From: CAZHGD01 sp964531735
Lineage (GTDB): Bacteria; Armatimonadota; UBA10988
DNA: 57,577 nt
Direction of reading: 5' to 3'
NCBI GenBank assembly: GCA_964531735.1
Contig: CAZHGD010000026.1
Location: 1-57,577, forward strand
Made by a program: the position numbers and the translations under genes. The notes under the pieces were generated by a model. It did not search any database. It saw nothing but the letters and a program-made list of their open reading frames with translations, and was not told where the DNA came from. The stretch's first letter is position 1, and each line of letters starts with the position of its first letter. Shown piece after piece: positions 7,796 to 16,471 of this stretch.

Positions 7796-9037
7796 ATGAC
7801 GCAGTCTGCTGGAGGCCACCGCGGCGTCGACCGACCCACCTTCTACCCACCCAAGCCCGCTGCCTGGGCGCGGGTGGCAGCCGATGTCGCGGTCCTGCCG
7901 GCGCTGCGCCGCTTCTGGCTCCATGTCGACCGCGTGGTGCTGCCCCCTGACGACGCCGACCGCCTGGCTCAGGCACGCCTCGGCGCCGCCATGCTCTGCC
8001 CCAACCACCCGTCGCTCCATGAGCCGGTCGTCGTCTACGAAGCCGCCCGCCGAGCCGGCCTACGGCCCTACTGGGTCATGGCGCGCGAGACTATGGTCGA
8101 GTTGGGCTACTGGCGCCACTTCGCCCAGCGCCTCGGCGTCTACACCATCCGTCGCGGCATGCTCGACCGCGCCGCTTTCCAGACCACCCGCGACCTGCTG
8201 CGCGACCAGCGCGCCGTGGTCGTCTTCCCCGAAGGCGTCACCTACGGCCTGAACGACACGACCATTCCGTTCCAGGACGGCGTCGCCCAACTCGGCTTCT
8301 GGGGGCTTCAGGACGCCCGCAAGGCCGGTGTGACCGCCTCGCTCAAGCTGCTGCCCATGGCGGTCAAGTACCGCTACCAGGGCGACGTGGCCGCCGTCAT
8401 CGACCAGTCGCTCGGCCGGCTCGAGGCGGCGCTCGAGCTGGCGCCGCCGGCACGCTCGGACCGCCTGTCGCGACTCGCCGCCCTGGGACTGGCCATCCTG
8501 GAGCGCATCGAGCGCGAACTGGACCTGCCGGCCAGCGACGGCCGCCACTTCGACCGGCGCATCGCCCGCGCCATGCGCCAACTCGCCGAGCGGTGCGCCG
8601 CGCGCCTCGACGTGCGACTGCCCGAACCGGTCAGCGGGACCGATCCGCTGCACCACCTGCTGACGGTGGCCTGGGAGCTGCTGGGCGACGAGCGCGTGGG
8701 CGCCGACCCGCCGGCGCCGGTCGAACTGCGCCGTGACCTCGACCGGCTCCAGGTGTTCCGCGCCGTCCGCGCCGAGTACGTGGCGCGACACCCTTCGGCC
8801 GAACGGTTCCTCGACGTCATCTCGCGGCTGGAACTGGAGGTGTTTGGCGAGACCCGCGTCCACACCACTCGCGTCGCCTTGGTGCGCGTCGGCCAGGCGA
8901 TCGACCTATCGGCCCACCTGCGGGCTTACGAGGCCGACCGCCGAGCTGCCGTCGCAACGGTCACCGGTCTCCTCCAACGCCGCGTCCAGGCCATGCTGAG
9001 TGAGCTGAGCCGGGGCACTCCGGCGCTGGCGGACTAG
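7796..9037 (+). CDS. PlsC-like lysophospholipid acyltransferase
   Basis: Likely glycerolipid acyltransferase of the LPLAT/PlsC superfamily. Motif I reads NHPSLHE at residues 70-76, i.e. H-x4-E rather than the usual H-x4-D, and motif III reads FPEG at 144-147. The acyltransferase domain covers about 60-240; the remaining 170 residues are a charged helical C-terminal region with no recognised domain. No signal peptide or clear membrane helix is seen. It stands 38 bases after rseP and 8 bases before a glycosyltransferase, fitting a role in envelope lipid assembly. The exact substrate is unknown. Confidence 0.7.
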   Translation: MTQSAGGHRGVDRPTFYPPKPAAWARVAADVAVLPALRRFWLHVDRVVLPPDDADRLAQARLGAAMLCPNHPSLHEPVVVYEAARRAGLRPYWVMARETMVELGYWRHFAQRLGVYTIRRGMLDRAAFQTTRDLLRDQRAVVVFPEGVTYGLNDTTIPFQDGVAQLGFWGLQDARKAGVTASLKLLPMAVKYRYQGDVAAVIDQSLGRLEAALELAPPARSDRLSRLAALGLAILERIERELDLPASDGRHFDRRIARAMRQLAERCAARLDVRLPEPVSGTDPLHHLLTVAWELLGDERVGADPPAPVELRRDLDRLQVFRAVRAEYVARHPSAERFLDVISRLELEVFGETRVHTTRVALVRVGQAIDLSAHLRAYEADRRAAVATVTGLLQRRVQAMLSELSRGTPALAD

Positions 9038-9045
9038 GCACCTCC

Positions 9046-10221
9046 GTGCTCCGCGTCGCCTACCTGCTGGGCACCTGGCCGTCTCCGAGCGAGACCTTCC
9101 TCGAACGTGAGATCGCGGCGGTTCGCGAGTACGGGATCGAGGTGCATCTGGCGGCGATCCAGCCTGGCCCCACGCCAGCAGGCGAAGCCGTGCTCTACCG
9201 ACCGCGGCTCCGGCCGGCACGGCGTGGTCAGGTCGCCCTGGCTGCGCGCCTGCTCGGCGCACCCAACCGGCTGCCCGACGGCGCCGCAGCGCCGCTGGAG
9301 CTGCGGTTGCGCTGGCTCCGCAACCTGCCTTTCGCCGCCCAGGTGGCCACCTGGTGCCACGAACTGGGCTGCCACCTGCTCCACGCGTGCTGGGCCGGCC
9401 TGCCGGCGCAGATCGCCTGGATGGCCCAGGTACTCGGCGGGGTGCCCTACTCCATCGCCGGCCACGCGCATGACGTGTTCTGCCGGGGCGAGGCTCAGCT
9501 CGCGGCGCTGACTGGCGCCCGCGGCATCACCACCTGCAACCGCGCGGCCTGGCGGCAACTGGCGCGGCTGCCGCAACTGCGCGACCGGCTGGTCTATCGC
9601 CCCCACGGGTTGGATCTCGACTGCTGGTCTTGTCGTCTGAGTGAACCGGGTGGCCCCGCTCGCGTCCTAGCCGTGGGACGCCTGGTGCCGAAGAAGGGCT
9701 TCGACACCTTGTTGCAGGCCGCCGCCGCCGACCCGCGACTGCAGGTCACCGTGGTGGGCGACGGCCCGGAGCGGGCGCGCCTGTCACGCCTGGCCGAGCA
9801 CTGCGGCGGGCGCGCGGAGCTGGCCGGGCAACTCGGTCAGGCCGCGGTGCGGCAGGCCCTGCGCCAGGCCACGGTGTTGGCCTTGCCGTCACGGGTGGAC
9901 CGCGCAGGGGACCGCGACGGGCTGGCGAACGTGATCCTGGAGGCCATGGCCACCGGGGTGCCGGTCGTCACGACGGCGGCCGGCTCGGCGTGCGATGCGG
10001 TCCAGGATGGGTTGACCGGTTGCCTGGTGGCGCCCGACGATCCGGTGGCGCTGGCGGCGACGCTCAACAAGTTACTGGCCGATGCCCCGCTGCGGGCACG
10101 CTTGGCCGGGGCGGCCCGACGGCTGGTCGAGCAGCGGTTCGATCTGGCTCGCAACGGTGCGGGCATGGCGCACTGGTTGAGTTGCCTGGCGGCGGAGAGG
10201 GACGTGACGCATGGCGGATGA
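9046..10221 (+). CDS. GT4-family glycosyltransferase
   Basis: GT-B fold glycosyltransferase. The N-terminal acceptor domain begins LRVAYLLGTWPSPSETFLERE; the C-terminal nucleotide-sugar domain has VLAVGRLVPKKGFDTLLQAA (about residues 205-225) and the family-4 segment GLANVILEAMATGVPVV, in which the first acidic residue of the E-x7-E pair is an Asp. Starts at GTG 9046, 8 bases after the acyltransferase, with a poor Shine-Dalgarno. Its end overlaps murJ by 11 bases. The context (acyltransferase, MurJ, UppS) suggests envelope glycan or glycolipid synthesis; the sugar transferred cannot be read from sequence. Confidence 0.82.
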   Translation: MLRVAYLLGTWPSPSETFLEREIAAVREYGIEVHLAAIQPGPTPAGEAVLYRPRLRPARRGQVALAARLLGAPNRLPDGAAAPLELRLRWLRNLPFAAQVATWCHELGCHLLHACWAGLPAQIAWMAQVLGGVPYSIAGHAHDVFCRGEAQLAALTGARGITTCNRAAWRQLARLPQLRDRLVYRPHGLDLDCWSCRLSEPGGPARVLAVGRLVPKKGFDTLLQAAAADPRLQVTVVGDGPERARLSRLAEHCGGRAELAGQLGQAAVRQALRQATVLALPSRVDRAGDRDGLANVILEAMATGVPVVTTAAGSACDAVQDGLTGCLVAPDDPVALAATLNKLLADAPLRARLAGAARRLVEQRFDLARNGAGMAHWLSCLAAERDVTHGG

Positions 10222-11869
10222 CGGGATCGAGGGCGGCGCGCCGGCGCCGGAGCGCGAACAGCCCACCGACGCGAGCGCGGGGCGGCGCCGCATCGGGCTG
10301 GCCGCCATCGCCATCATGGCCATCCACTTCCTGGCCAAGATCGGCGGCTATGTCCAGAAGCGCTGCCTGTCGCACTTTCTGGGCACCAGCCTCGACGCCG
10401 ACGCCTGCACGGGCATGGAGAAGATCTTCCAACTGATCTTCCTCATCCCCGAGGAGCTGCTCAGCCACTCCTTCCTGCCGGTCTTCGTCAAGGCGCAGAA
10501 GGACGAGGGCGAGACGTCGGCCTGGCGGCTGGCCTCGATCGTCGGCACCATCCATGCGCTGGTGCTCGTGGTCTCCAGCGCCGCCGCCGCCTTCTGGGCG
10601 CCGTCGTTGGTCGGTCTCGTGCTCGAAGGCTTCACCGACGATCCGGCCAAGTTCGCGTTGACCGTGCAACTGGTCCGGGTCAGCATGATCGGCCTGTTCT
10701 GCACCAGTCTCGGTTCGCTTACGTATGTCATCCTCAACGCCTACAAGCGGTTCGTGACGCCGGCGCTGGGCGACGTCACGCAGAAGGCCGGCATCGTCAT
10801 CGGCATGGTGGTCGTGTTCAGCGGCTTCCGCCACCTCGGCCCCATCGGCTACGCCATCGGCTTCATCATCGGCGGCGTGTTCAAGCTGGTCACGCACCTG
10901 ATCGCTCTGCGGCCGCAACTGCATATGGTGCGTCCCGGCCTGGACCTGAAGAACCCGCGCCTGCGCGAGATGGGCATTCTGATGGTCCCGCTCATTGCGG
11001 GCACGCTGGTGGCCAAGATCCGCGATGGCTGGGAGCAGCGCCTGGCTTCGCAGGTCTCCCAGCGCATCGAGGGCACGCTGGCCTCGCTCGACTACGCCCG
11101 CAAGATCGTGCTGATGCCGGTGCTGGTCATCCCCTATGCGTTCAGCAAGGCGGTCTTTCCGTTCTTTGCCGACTGGATCGCCCAGGGCGACCGCCAGCGC
11201 CTGACCGAGGCCTTCCATGCGGCCTGCCGCATCATGGTGTTCATCTTCCTGCCGATGACGGTGTTCTTCCTGGTCCTGCGCCAGGAACTCGTCACGCTGG
11301 CCTACAAGGGCGGCAAGTTCGACGCCGCCTCGGTGCTGCTCACCTCGGGGCCGTTCATCATCTACTCGCTCGGGATGATCGCCTACGCCCTCGAGACCAT
11401 CGCCATCCAGGTGTTCTACGCCTACCGGGACACCAAGACGCCGTTCTACCTGGGCCTGCTGGGCAGCGGCCTTCAAATCGCCATCGCCTACACCGCCGGC
11501 CTGGCGCTCAACTTCGGCGGCGCCGGCATCGCCCTGGGCTATGCCGCCTCGAAGACGATCAAGCTGTGCGTGATGTGGTACGCCCTGCGCCACCGGCTGG
11601 AAGGCTTCCAGTGGCGGCGCAATCTCATCCTCGTGCTGAAGACCACCGTCGCCTCGGCGGTCATGGCGGTCTGGCTGCTGTTGGCGCACCGCTATGCCGC
11701 CAGCCACCACATCGACCTGATGCGGGTGAAGCTGGCCGCGGCCTTCCTAGTCGCCGCCGGCGGCAGCGGCACGATTCTGTTCGTGGTGACGGCGGCCGTG
11801 CTGCGGACCGAAGAGCTGCAGCAGGTCGCCGACAAGGTGGCCAGCCGACTGCGCAAGCGTCGCAAGTAG
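10211..11869 (+). CDS. murJ: MurJ/MviN lipid II flippase family
   Basis: Multi-pass membrane protein of the MOP superfamily that moves lipid II across the inner membrane. The 552-residue sequence shows about 14 hydrophobic helices, the N-terminal amphipathic segment with GGYVQKRCLSHFLG, FLIPEELLSHSFLPVF and the family-typical LDYARKIVLMPVLVIPYAF and FYAYRDTKTP. Charged N- and C-termini (KVASRLRKRRK) are cytoplasmic. The start lies inside the end of the glycosyltransferase gene, so the two are translationally coupled. Confidence 0.87.
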   Translation: MADDGIEGGAPAPEREQPTDASAGRRRIGLAAIAIMAIHFLAKIGGYVQKRCLSHFLGTSLDADACTGMEKIFQLIFLIPEELLSHSFLPVFVKAQKDEGETSAWRLASIVGTIHALVLVVSSAAAAFWAPSLVGLVLEGFTDDPAKFALTVQLVRVSMIGLFCTSLGSLTYVILNAYKRFVTPALGDVTQKAGIVIGMVVVFSGFRHLGPIGYAIGFIIGGVFKLVTHLIALRPQLHMVRPGLDLKNPRLREMGILMVPLIAGTLVAKIRDGWEQRLASQVSQRIEGTLASLDYARKIVLMPVLVIPYAFSKAVFPFFADWIAQGDRQRLTEAFHAACRIMVFIFLPMTVFFLVLRQELVTLAYKGGKFDAASVLLTSGPFIIYSLGMIAYALETIAIQVFYAYRDTKTPFYLGLLGSGLQIAIAYTAGLALNFGGAGIALGYAASKTIKLCVMWYALRHRLEGFQWRRNLILVLKTTVASAVMAVWLLLAHRYAASHHIDLMRVKLAAAFLVAAGGSGTILFVVTAAVLRTEELQQVADKVASRLRKRRK

Positions 11870-11899
11870 CCGGGTCGCAGTCGGCCGCGGAGAAGAACC

Positions 11900-14023
11900 A
11901 TGCGCGTTGGTTCGTGGCTGCTGGCCCTGCTGGTTTGGCCGGCTCTGATGGCGTCGGCCCGGACGGCCTCCGAACAGGCCCGTGACCAACTGGCCGCCAA
12001 GCTGGACGTGGGCGAATCGGCACCCGACTGGCTGATGGATTCGGAGACCTACGCCATCGGGTACAACCCGGGCGAATGGGACGCGTTGGCGGCCTCCAAG
12101 GTGGCCTTCATCACGCACTGTCCCATCAACGCCGAGTTCTTCGCTCGCGCGCACGCCCACGGAATCCGCTGCTTCCCCTACGTGACCTTCTACCAGGCGC
12201 CGGCCACCTATGTCTACCAGGACGTCGATCTCCGCCTGCACCCCGAGTTCATCGAGGTGGACGCCCAGGGCAACCTGACGCGCACCGGGTTCTGGGAGTC
12301 GGAGGACTCCAAGAACTGGTACACCACCTGCCCGAACGAGCCCGGCTACCAGGACGCCATGGTCGCCTGGGTGCGCCGGATCATGGCGCTGGGCGCCGAC
12401 GGCGTGTTCGTGGACAACCTGGCCGCGCGCGCAACCTGCGCCGGGCCGCAGCACGGCAAGCACCAGCACCTCACCGACAACCAGACCCACGCCTTCGCGC
12501 TGTTGCTCAAGCGCGTGCGCGAGGTCATCAAGCAGGCGAAGCCGGATGGCGCGGTGCTGGGCAACTCGGCCTCGCCGCTCAGCCTGCCGCGCGAGTTCTG
12601 GAAGTACCTCGACGCCGAGATGCTGGAGTCCTACATCTGCACCTGGGTCTCGAAGGAGCGCTGGTTCGACTGGTCCAAGCACTGGCACCGCCAGGGCGTC
12701 GAGCTGCAACCGTTCGTGCGGGCGGGCAAGCAGATCCAGTGTCTCAGCTACCTCGGCCACACACCCTATGGCATCCGCGAGGACGCGTTCTACTGCTATG
12801 CCACGGCCCGCCTCGGCGGCATGGTCTGGAACGGCGGCACCGGACTGGCCAATCCCGACAGCAGCATTCTCTACCAGATTCGCCTGGGCCGCCCGCTCGC
12901 CGACGAGCAGGAAGAGAACGGCGTGCACTACCGCGTGTTCGAGCGCGGCTTCGTGGCGGTCAATCCGCAGAAGGACCGGCGCGGCGCGGTGACCATCAAG
13001 CCACCGATGCCCACCGGCCGGCTGATCGATCTGGCCGGCGGCGCGGCCAAGTGGTGGACGTCAGGCCGCGACAGCGGCGACACCCTCTCGCAGACCGTGA
13101 CGCACTCGGGCAAGCGCTCCATCTGCCTGACCAACCCGAAGCCGCTGGAGAGCATCGTCTCGCAGACGGTGACGCTCAACCAGACCAAGCCGACGCCGAT
13201 CCTGGCCGGCGGCTGGAGCAAGGCCGATCACGCCGGCGGCGCGCGCGACAGCAACTACGCGGTCTACTTGGACATCCAGTACGCCGACGGCACCAACCTG
13301 TTCGGCCAGGTGGCGACCTTCACCGTCGGCACGCACGACTGGGAGTACCAGCAAGTCGTCGTGAAGCCTGACAAGCCGATCCGCTCGCTGACCTTCAACG
13401 CGCTGTTCCGCTATCGCACGGGCACGGTGTGGTTCGACGATCTGACGCTCAAGGAGGGCGACGATCCGGCCAACGGCACCGAGCGTCTGCAGAACGGTGG
13501 CTTCGAGGAGGTCGGCGGCGCGAGCCGCCTGATCAACACGGCGGACACCGGTGGCAAAGTCGAGATCCCGGCCTACGCCGGCCGCGTCTACCTGTTCGGC
13601 GCCGACAGCGCCGACCAGACCGCCACCCGCGGGCCGCGCCTGCTGGTGGTCACCAAGCCGGGTCTCGGTGAAGTGCGCTTCCGCGTCGACGGCTTCGACT
13701 ACTGGACGCACAGCGGCTACTGGACCACCGAATACACGATGGGCAGCAACTTCGGCCGCTTCGACATCCAGTTCAAGCAGCCGGGCAAGCACACCATCGA
13801 GATCGTCGACGTGGTGCCGGCGGCCATGAAGACGCCGAAGGGCTACGGTGCCGGCGAACGCCTCGGCCCGTTCATGGACCCCTCCCAGCCGACCAAGCCG
13901 CTCGGCAAGAAGCGGTTCCGCTTCCGCGAGTGGACCGGCGCGGTGAAGTCCACGGCGGCGAAGGTGGAGGTGGAGGTCAACGCCGATCTGACGGTGACGG
14001 CGGAGTTCGAGGTGGCGGAGTAG
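11900..14023 (+). CDS. Secreted glycoside-hydrolase-like protein with beta-sandwich C-terminus
   Basis: 707 residues with an N-terminal signal peptide (MRVGSWLLALLVWPALMASA). Residues about 40-340 look like a TIM-barrel glycosidase: strand/motif segments AFITHCPINAEFF, GIRCFPYVTFYQ, then DGVFVDNLAA, with an acidic residue at the strand end as in alpha-galactosidase-like and GH114-type barrels. The C-terminal half contains two jelly-roll modules (around 385-520 with WFDDLTLKEG, and 545-650), typical of carbohydrate binding. GGAGAAG precedes ATG 11900. Substrate unknown. The inverted-repeat element follows directly downstream. Confidence 0.6.
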   Translation: MRVGSWLLALLVWPALMASARTASEQARDQLAAKLDVGESAPDWLMDSETYAIGYNPGEWDALAASKVAFITHCPINAEFFARAHAHGIRCFPYVTFYQAPATYVYQDVDLRLHPEFIEVDAQGNLTRTGFWESEDSKNWYTTCPNEPGYQDAMVAWVRRIMALGADGVFVDNLAARATCAGPQHGKHQHLTDNQTHAFALLLKRVREVIKQAKPDGAVLGNSASPLSLPREFWKYLDAEMLESYICTWVSKERWFDWSKHWHRQGVELQPFVRAGKQIQCLSYLGHTPYGIREDAFYCYATARLGGMVWNGGTGLANPDSSILYQIRLGRPLADEQEENGVHYRVFERGFVAVNPQKDRRGAVTIKPPMPTGRLIDLAGGAAKWWTSGRDSGDTLSQTVTHSGKRSICLTNPKPLESIVSQTVTLNQTKPTPILAGGWSKADHAGGARDSNYAVYLDIQYADGTNLFGQVATFTVGTHDWEYQQVVVKPDKPIRSLTFNALFRYRTGTVWFDDLTLKEGDDPANGTERLQNGGFEEVGGASRLINTADTGGKVEIPAYAGRVYLFGADSADQTATRGPRLLVVTKPGLGEVRFRVDGFDYWTHSGYWTTEYTMGSNFGRFDIQFKQPGKHTIEIVDVVPAAMKTPKGYGAGERLGPFMDPSQPTKPLGKKRFRFREWTGAVKSTAAKVEVEVNADLTVTAEFEVAE

Positions 14024-14037
14024 CGCCGGACCGGCGC
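14023..14037 (+). terminator. GC-rich stem-loop at the end of the glycosidase gene
   Basis: A perfect inverted repeat, GCGCCGG-A-CCGGCGC, begins at the last base of the stop codon. It has no T-tract, so it is a candidate transcript-end or mRNA-stabilising hairpin rather than a classical intrinsic terminator. Confidence 0.35.
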
Positions 14038-14064
14038 CGGCACGACTTCACCAGGGCCTGGCTA

Positions 14065-14240
14065 GTACCACACCAACGTGATTGTGGACCAAACTCCAGC
14101 TTGCCCTGAGTAGCGGCGGAGCCGCGTATCGAAGGGCCGCAACCCGGTGCCGGTCCGGCGATGGCCCCTCGATACGGCGCTACGCGCCTACTCGGGGCAA
14201 GCCCGAAGTATGGGCTGGAATCACTGTGGTGCGTCACTAG
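14065..14240. repeat. 175-bp imperfect palindromic element, copy 1
   Basis: The two halves are imperfect inverted repeats. The left arm contains CTTGCCCTGAGTAG and GTATCGAAGGGCC; the right arm, read on the other strand, contains CTTGCCCCGAGTAG and GTATCGAGGGGCC. Each arm has its own small hairpin (CGGCGGAGCCG; GGCGCTACGCGCC). A second copy in opposite orientation is at 53787-53962. It carries no gene, lies between two convergent genes, and its right end includes the stop codon of the caspase-like gene on the minus strand. This looks like a REP/MITE-type repeat. Confidence 0.85.
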
Positions 14241-16471
14241 TCGCGCATCGCCGGACCTTTGGTCACTTTGGCGCCGGGCCTGATGTCCCAGTTGCCCTGG
14301 CCGCAACCCGTGAACCGCGTGCTGTCGATGTCGAGTGTCGCGCGCGGTCCCGCATACACGCCGGTGGCCGGGTGCGGGCCAAAGTGGCAGTCGCGCACCG
14401 TCGCCCTGCCATCGCCATCCACGTACAGCCCCCAGTTCGCCTTCGACGAGCGGCAGCGCGTCAGCGTCATTTGGCCGCCGATGCAGCAGTAGCCTTCGTT
14501 GTCGCAAGTCGCCTGGCAGTCACTCACCGCGACCTCGCCGCCCTCCTGGTACACCAGCGCCCGACAGTCGACCGCACGGCAGTCGTCTACCTGGGCACGT
14601 GCACCGCCACGGGTAACGACACCGCCGCCGACGGAAACTCCCTCGAAGCGGCATCGGGACACCACAACCGAGGCGTCGGCGACGTCGATGCCGCTCGACC
14701 GGAGCCCGGTCACCTTGCAGCCGACCACCTCGCTCCGGCCGGCGCTGCGTAGCGTGACGAACTCGAACCCGCCAGAGCACTCACAGTCGACCGCGCGGAC
14801 GGTCGACGCGTTCCCCAACCCGATCGCGACGGCGCAGTGCCAGAACTGGCATCGCTCGGCCGTCACCGCGACGGTGCTGCCGGCGCGCACGCCAATGCCG
14901 GTGCGCGAGCGCAGCACCTGGCACTCGCGCAACTGCACCGCAGCGCCGTTGACCATCTCGATGCCGGTGCCGGCCGTCTGGCCCAACCGGCAGCGCTCGA
15001 ACGTCACACGCGTGTCCGCGCCCTCGATGATGGCGCTGGCGTAGGAGCCGCCGATCAGCGCGCAATCCACCACCTGATGCTGGCCGGCGGAGGCATAGAA
15101 GGCGCCACTCTTGGCGCGGCTGTCGCCGCCCCGCTGCCAGACGGTCAGGTTCTGCACCGTGGCGCCTTTGGTGGCCAGGGTCAGCGTGACGCCCTTGTCC
15201 GACCAGAGGATCACGCCTTCGCGCGAGCCGTCCCCACACAGCGTTACCGGCTTGCGGAGGGTCACGTTCTCGCGGTACAGGCCCGGCCGCACCACGATGC
15301 GGTCATCGCGGCGAGCCCTGGCCAGCGCCTCGCCGATGGTGGCACAGGTGCCCCGGCCGTCCTGACTGACCACCAGGTCGCCGGTCTCGGCCGGCACCTC
15401 GGGCGCAGCGCCACCCATGCGCTCCAGATACAGGATGCTGCCCTCGCGACGCACTTGCAGGCCGTAGGCCAGCGTGAGCACCTCGAGGGCGCGCCGGGCA
15501 GGCAGGGCCTTCAGGTTGCCCGAGACGCGCCAGCGGCCGTCAACACCCGGCCCGAGGACCACCTGCACCAGGCACTGGTGGGCCAGCAGTGTCACGACTT
15601 CGGCCAGCGGCCGGTTGACCACCGCCAGGCTGACTACCGGCTCGGCCGGCTTGGTCAACAGCGTCAGGTCGCCATCGCCCGGGTTGACCAGCCGTGGCCG
15701 CTGGGGCTTGCCGTGGCGGTCGCCCCACCGCGTCACCTCACTGGTCACATAGTCGGCCAACCGGCGCAGCGACACGCTGCCGTCCGCCGCCGCCGCACCA
15801 CCTTGCAGGCCCGACAGCAGGCAACTGGTGAACACGCCATGGCCGGCCGCCTCGTCCTCATAGGCGCGCTGGCCGACGTCACAGGCCAGTAGTGAGGCCT
15901 CCACCGGCGGCTTGGCCCCCGCCGCGAGTTGCGGGCGCAGGCCACGCGCCAGACCATCGGTCAGTTTGGCGTCCGCATCGGCCCGCCCGGCCGTGGGATC
16001 GTTGCGGCAGGCGTCGATCAGGAACACCACGCGTCGCATCTTGGCCAACCCGAGCGTCTTGTTGAGCAGTTCCACTGGCAGACTGGTGTCGCGCACCAGA
16101 GCCTTGCTCACATCGGCCGGCAGCAGGTAGAGCTGCCCGTCGACCTCCAGACCATGCCCGGCGAAGAAGAACACCAGTTGGTCGTCCTCGGCCGCCCGCT
16201 GCGCCGTGCGGCGCAGCGTCTCGAGCAGCCACGAGCGGGTGGACTGCTGCTCGCCCTTGCCGTCGCTGGTCAGCACGGCCACCAGCTCGGCCGGCACGCC
16301 TGACGCGCGGAATGCCGCCGCGACGGCCGCGGCGTCGCCGTCGGCATACTTCAGCGGCGCAATGGTCGCGTCCTGGTAGTGCTCGACGCCGGCGGCCACC
16401 AGCCAGGTGGCTCCCTGACACGCTCCGGCCCATGCCAACAGCCACAGCCCGATCGGCAGAACGGTCTTCAT
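14237..16471 (-). CDS. Secreted caspase-like protease with STN and beta-helix domains (paralogue 2)
   Basis: 744 residues. A signal peptide (1-20, ending AGACQG) is followed by a peptidase C14 caspase domain (about 21-255) with His106 in FFFAGHGLEVDG and Cys155 in FLIDACRNDP as the catalytic dyad, and the p10-like GHGVFTSCLLSGL. Residues about 279-350 match the secretin/TonB short N-terminal (STN) fold, with NRPLAEVVTLLAHQCLVQVV and ALEVLTLAYGLQV. From about 365 to the end is a right-handed beta-helix beginning TIGEALARARRDDRIVVRPG, whose coils repeat an xxC pattern (FERC, LREC, AERC, SRC, SDC, TRC, RDC). It overlaps its upstream paralogue by 4 bases (ATGA). The combination suggests a periplasmic or secreted protease that binds polymer or a surface; function unknown. 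Confidence 0.85.
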   Translation of the reverse strand: MKTVLPIGLWLLAWAGACQGATWLVAAGVEHYQDATIAPLKYADGDAAAVAAAFRASGVPAELVAVLTSDGKGEQQSTRSWLLETLRRTAQRAAEDDQLVFFFAGHGLEVDGQLYLLPADVSKALVRDTSLPVELLNKTLGLAKMRRVVFLIDACRNDPTAGRADADAKLTDGLARGLRPQLAAGAKPPVEASLLACDVGQRAYEDEAAGHGVFTSCLLSGLQGGAAAADGSVSLRRLADYVTSEVTRWGDRHGKPQRPRLVNPGDGDLTLLTKPAEPVVSLAVVNRPLAEVVTLLAHQCLVQVVLGPGVDGRWRVSGNLKALPARRALEVLTLAYGLQVRREGSILYLERMGGAAPEVPAETGDLVVSQDGRGTCATIGEALARARRDDRIVVRPGLYRENVTLRKPVTLCGDGSREGVILWSDKGVTLTLATKGATVQNLTVWQRGGDSRAKSGAFYASAGQHQVVDCALIGGSYASAIIEGADTRVTFERCRLGQTAGTGIEMVNGAAVQLRECQVLRSRTGIGVRAGSTVAVTAERCQFWHCAVAIGLGNASTVRAVDCECSGGFEFVTLRSAGRSEVVGCKVTGLRSSGIDVADASVVVSRCRFEGVSVGGGVVTRGGARAQVDDCRAVDCRALVYQEGGEVAVSDCQATCDNEGYCCIGGQMTLTRCRSSKANWGLYVDGDGRATVRDCHFGPHPATGVYAGPRATLDIDSTRFTGCGQGNWDIRPGAKVTKGPAMRD

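Noticed and set aside
14065..14240. Insertion sequence or transposon
   Set aside because: The element is only about 175 bases with no coding capacity; no transposase or clear target-site duplication is seen, so a REP/MITE-type repeat is the safer call.
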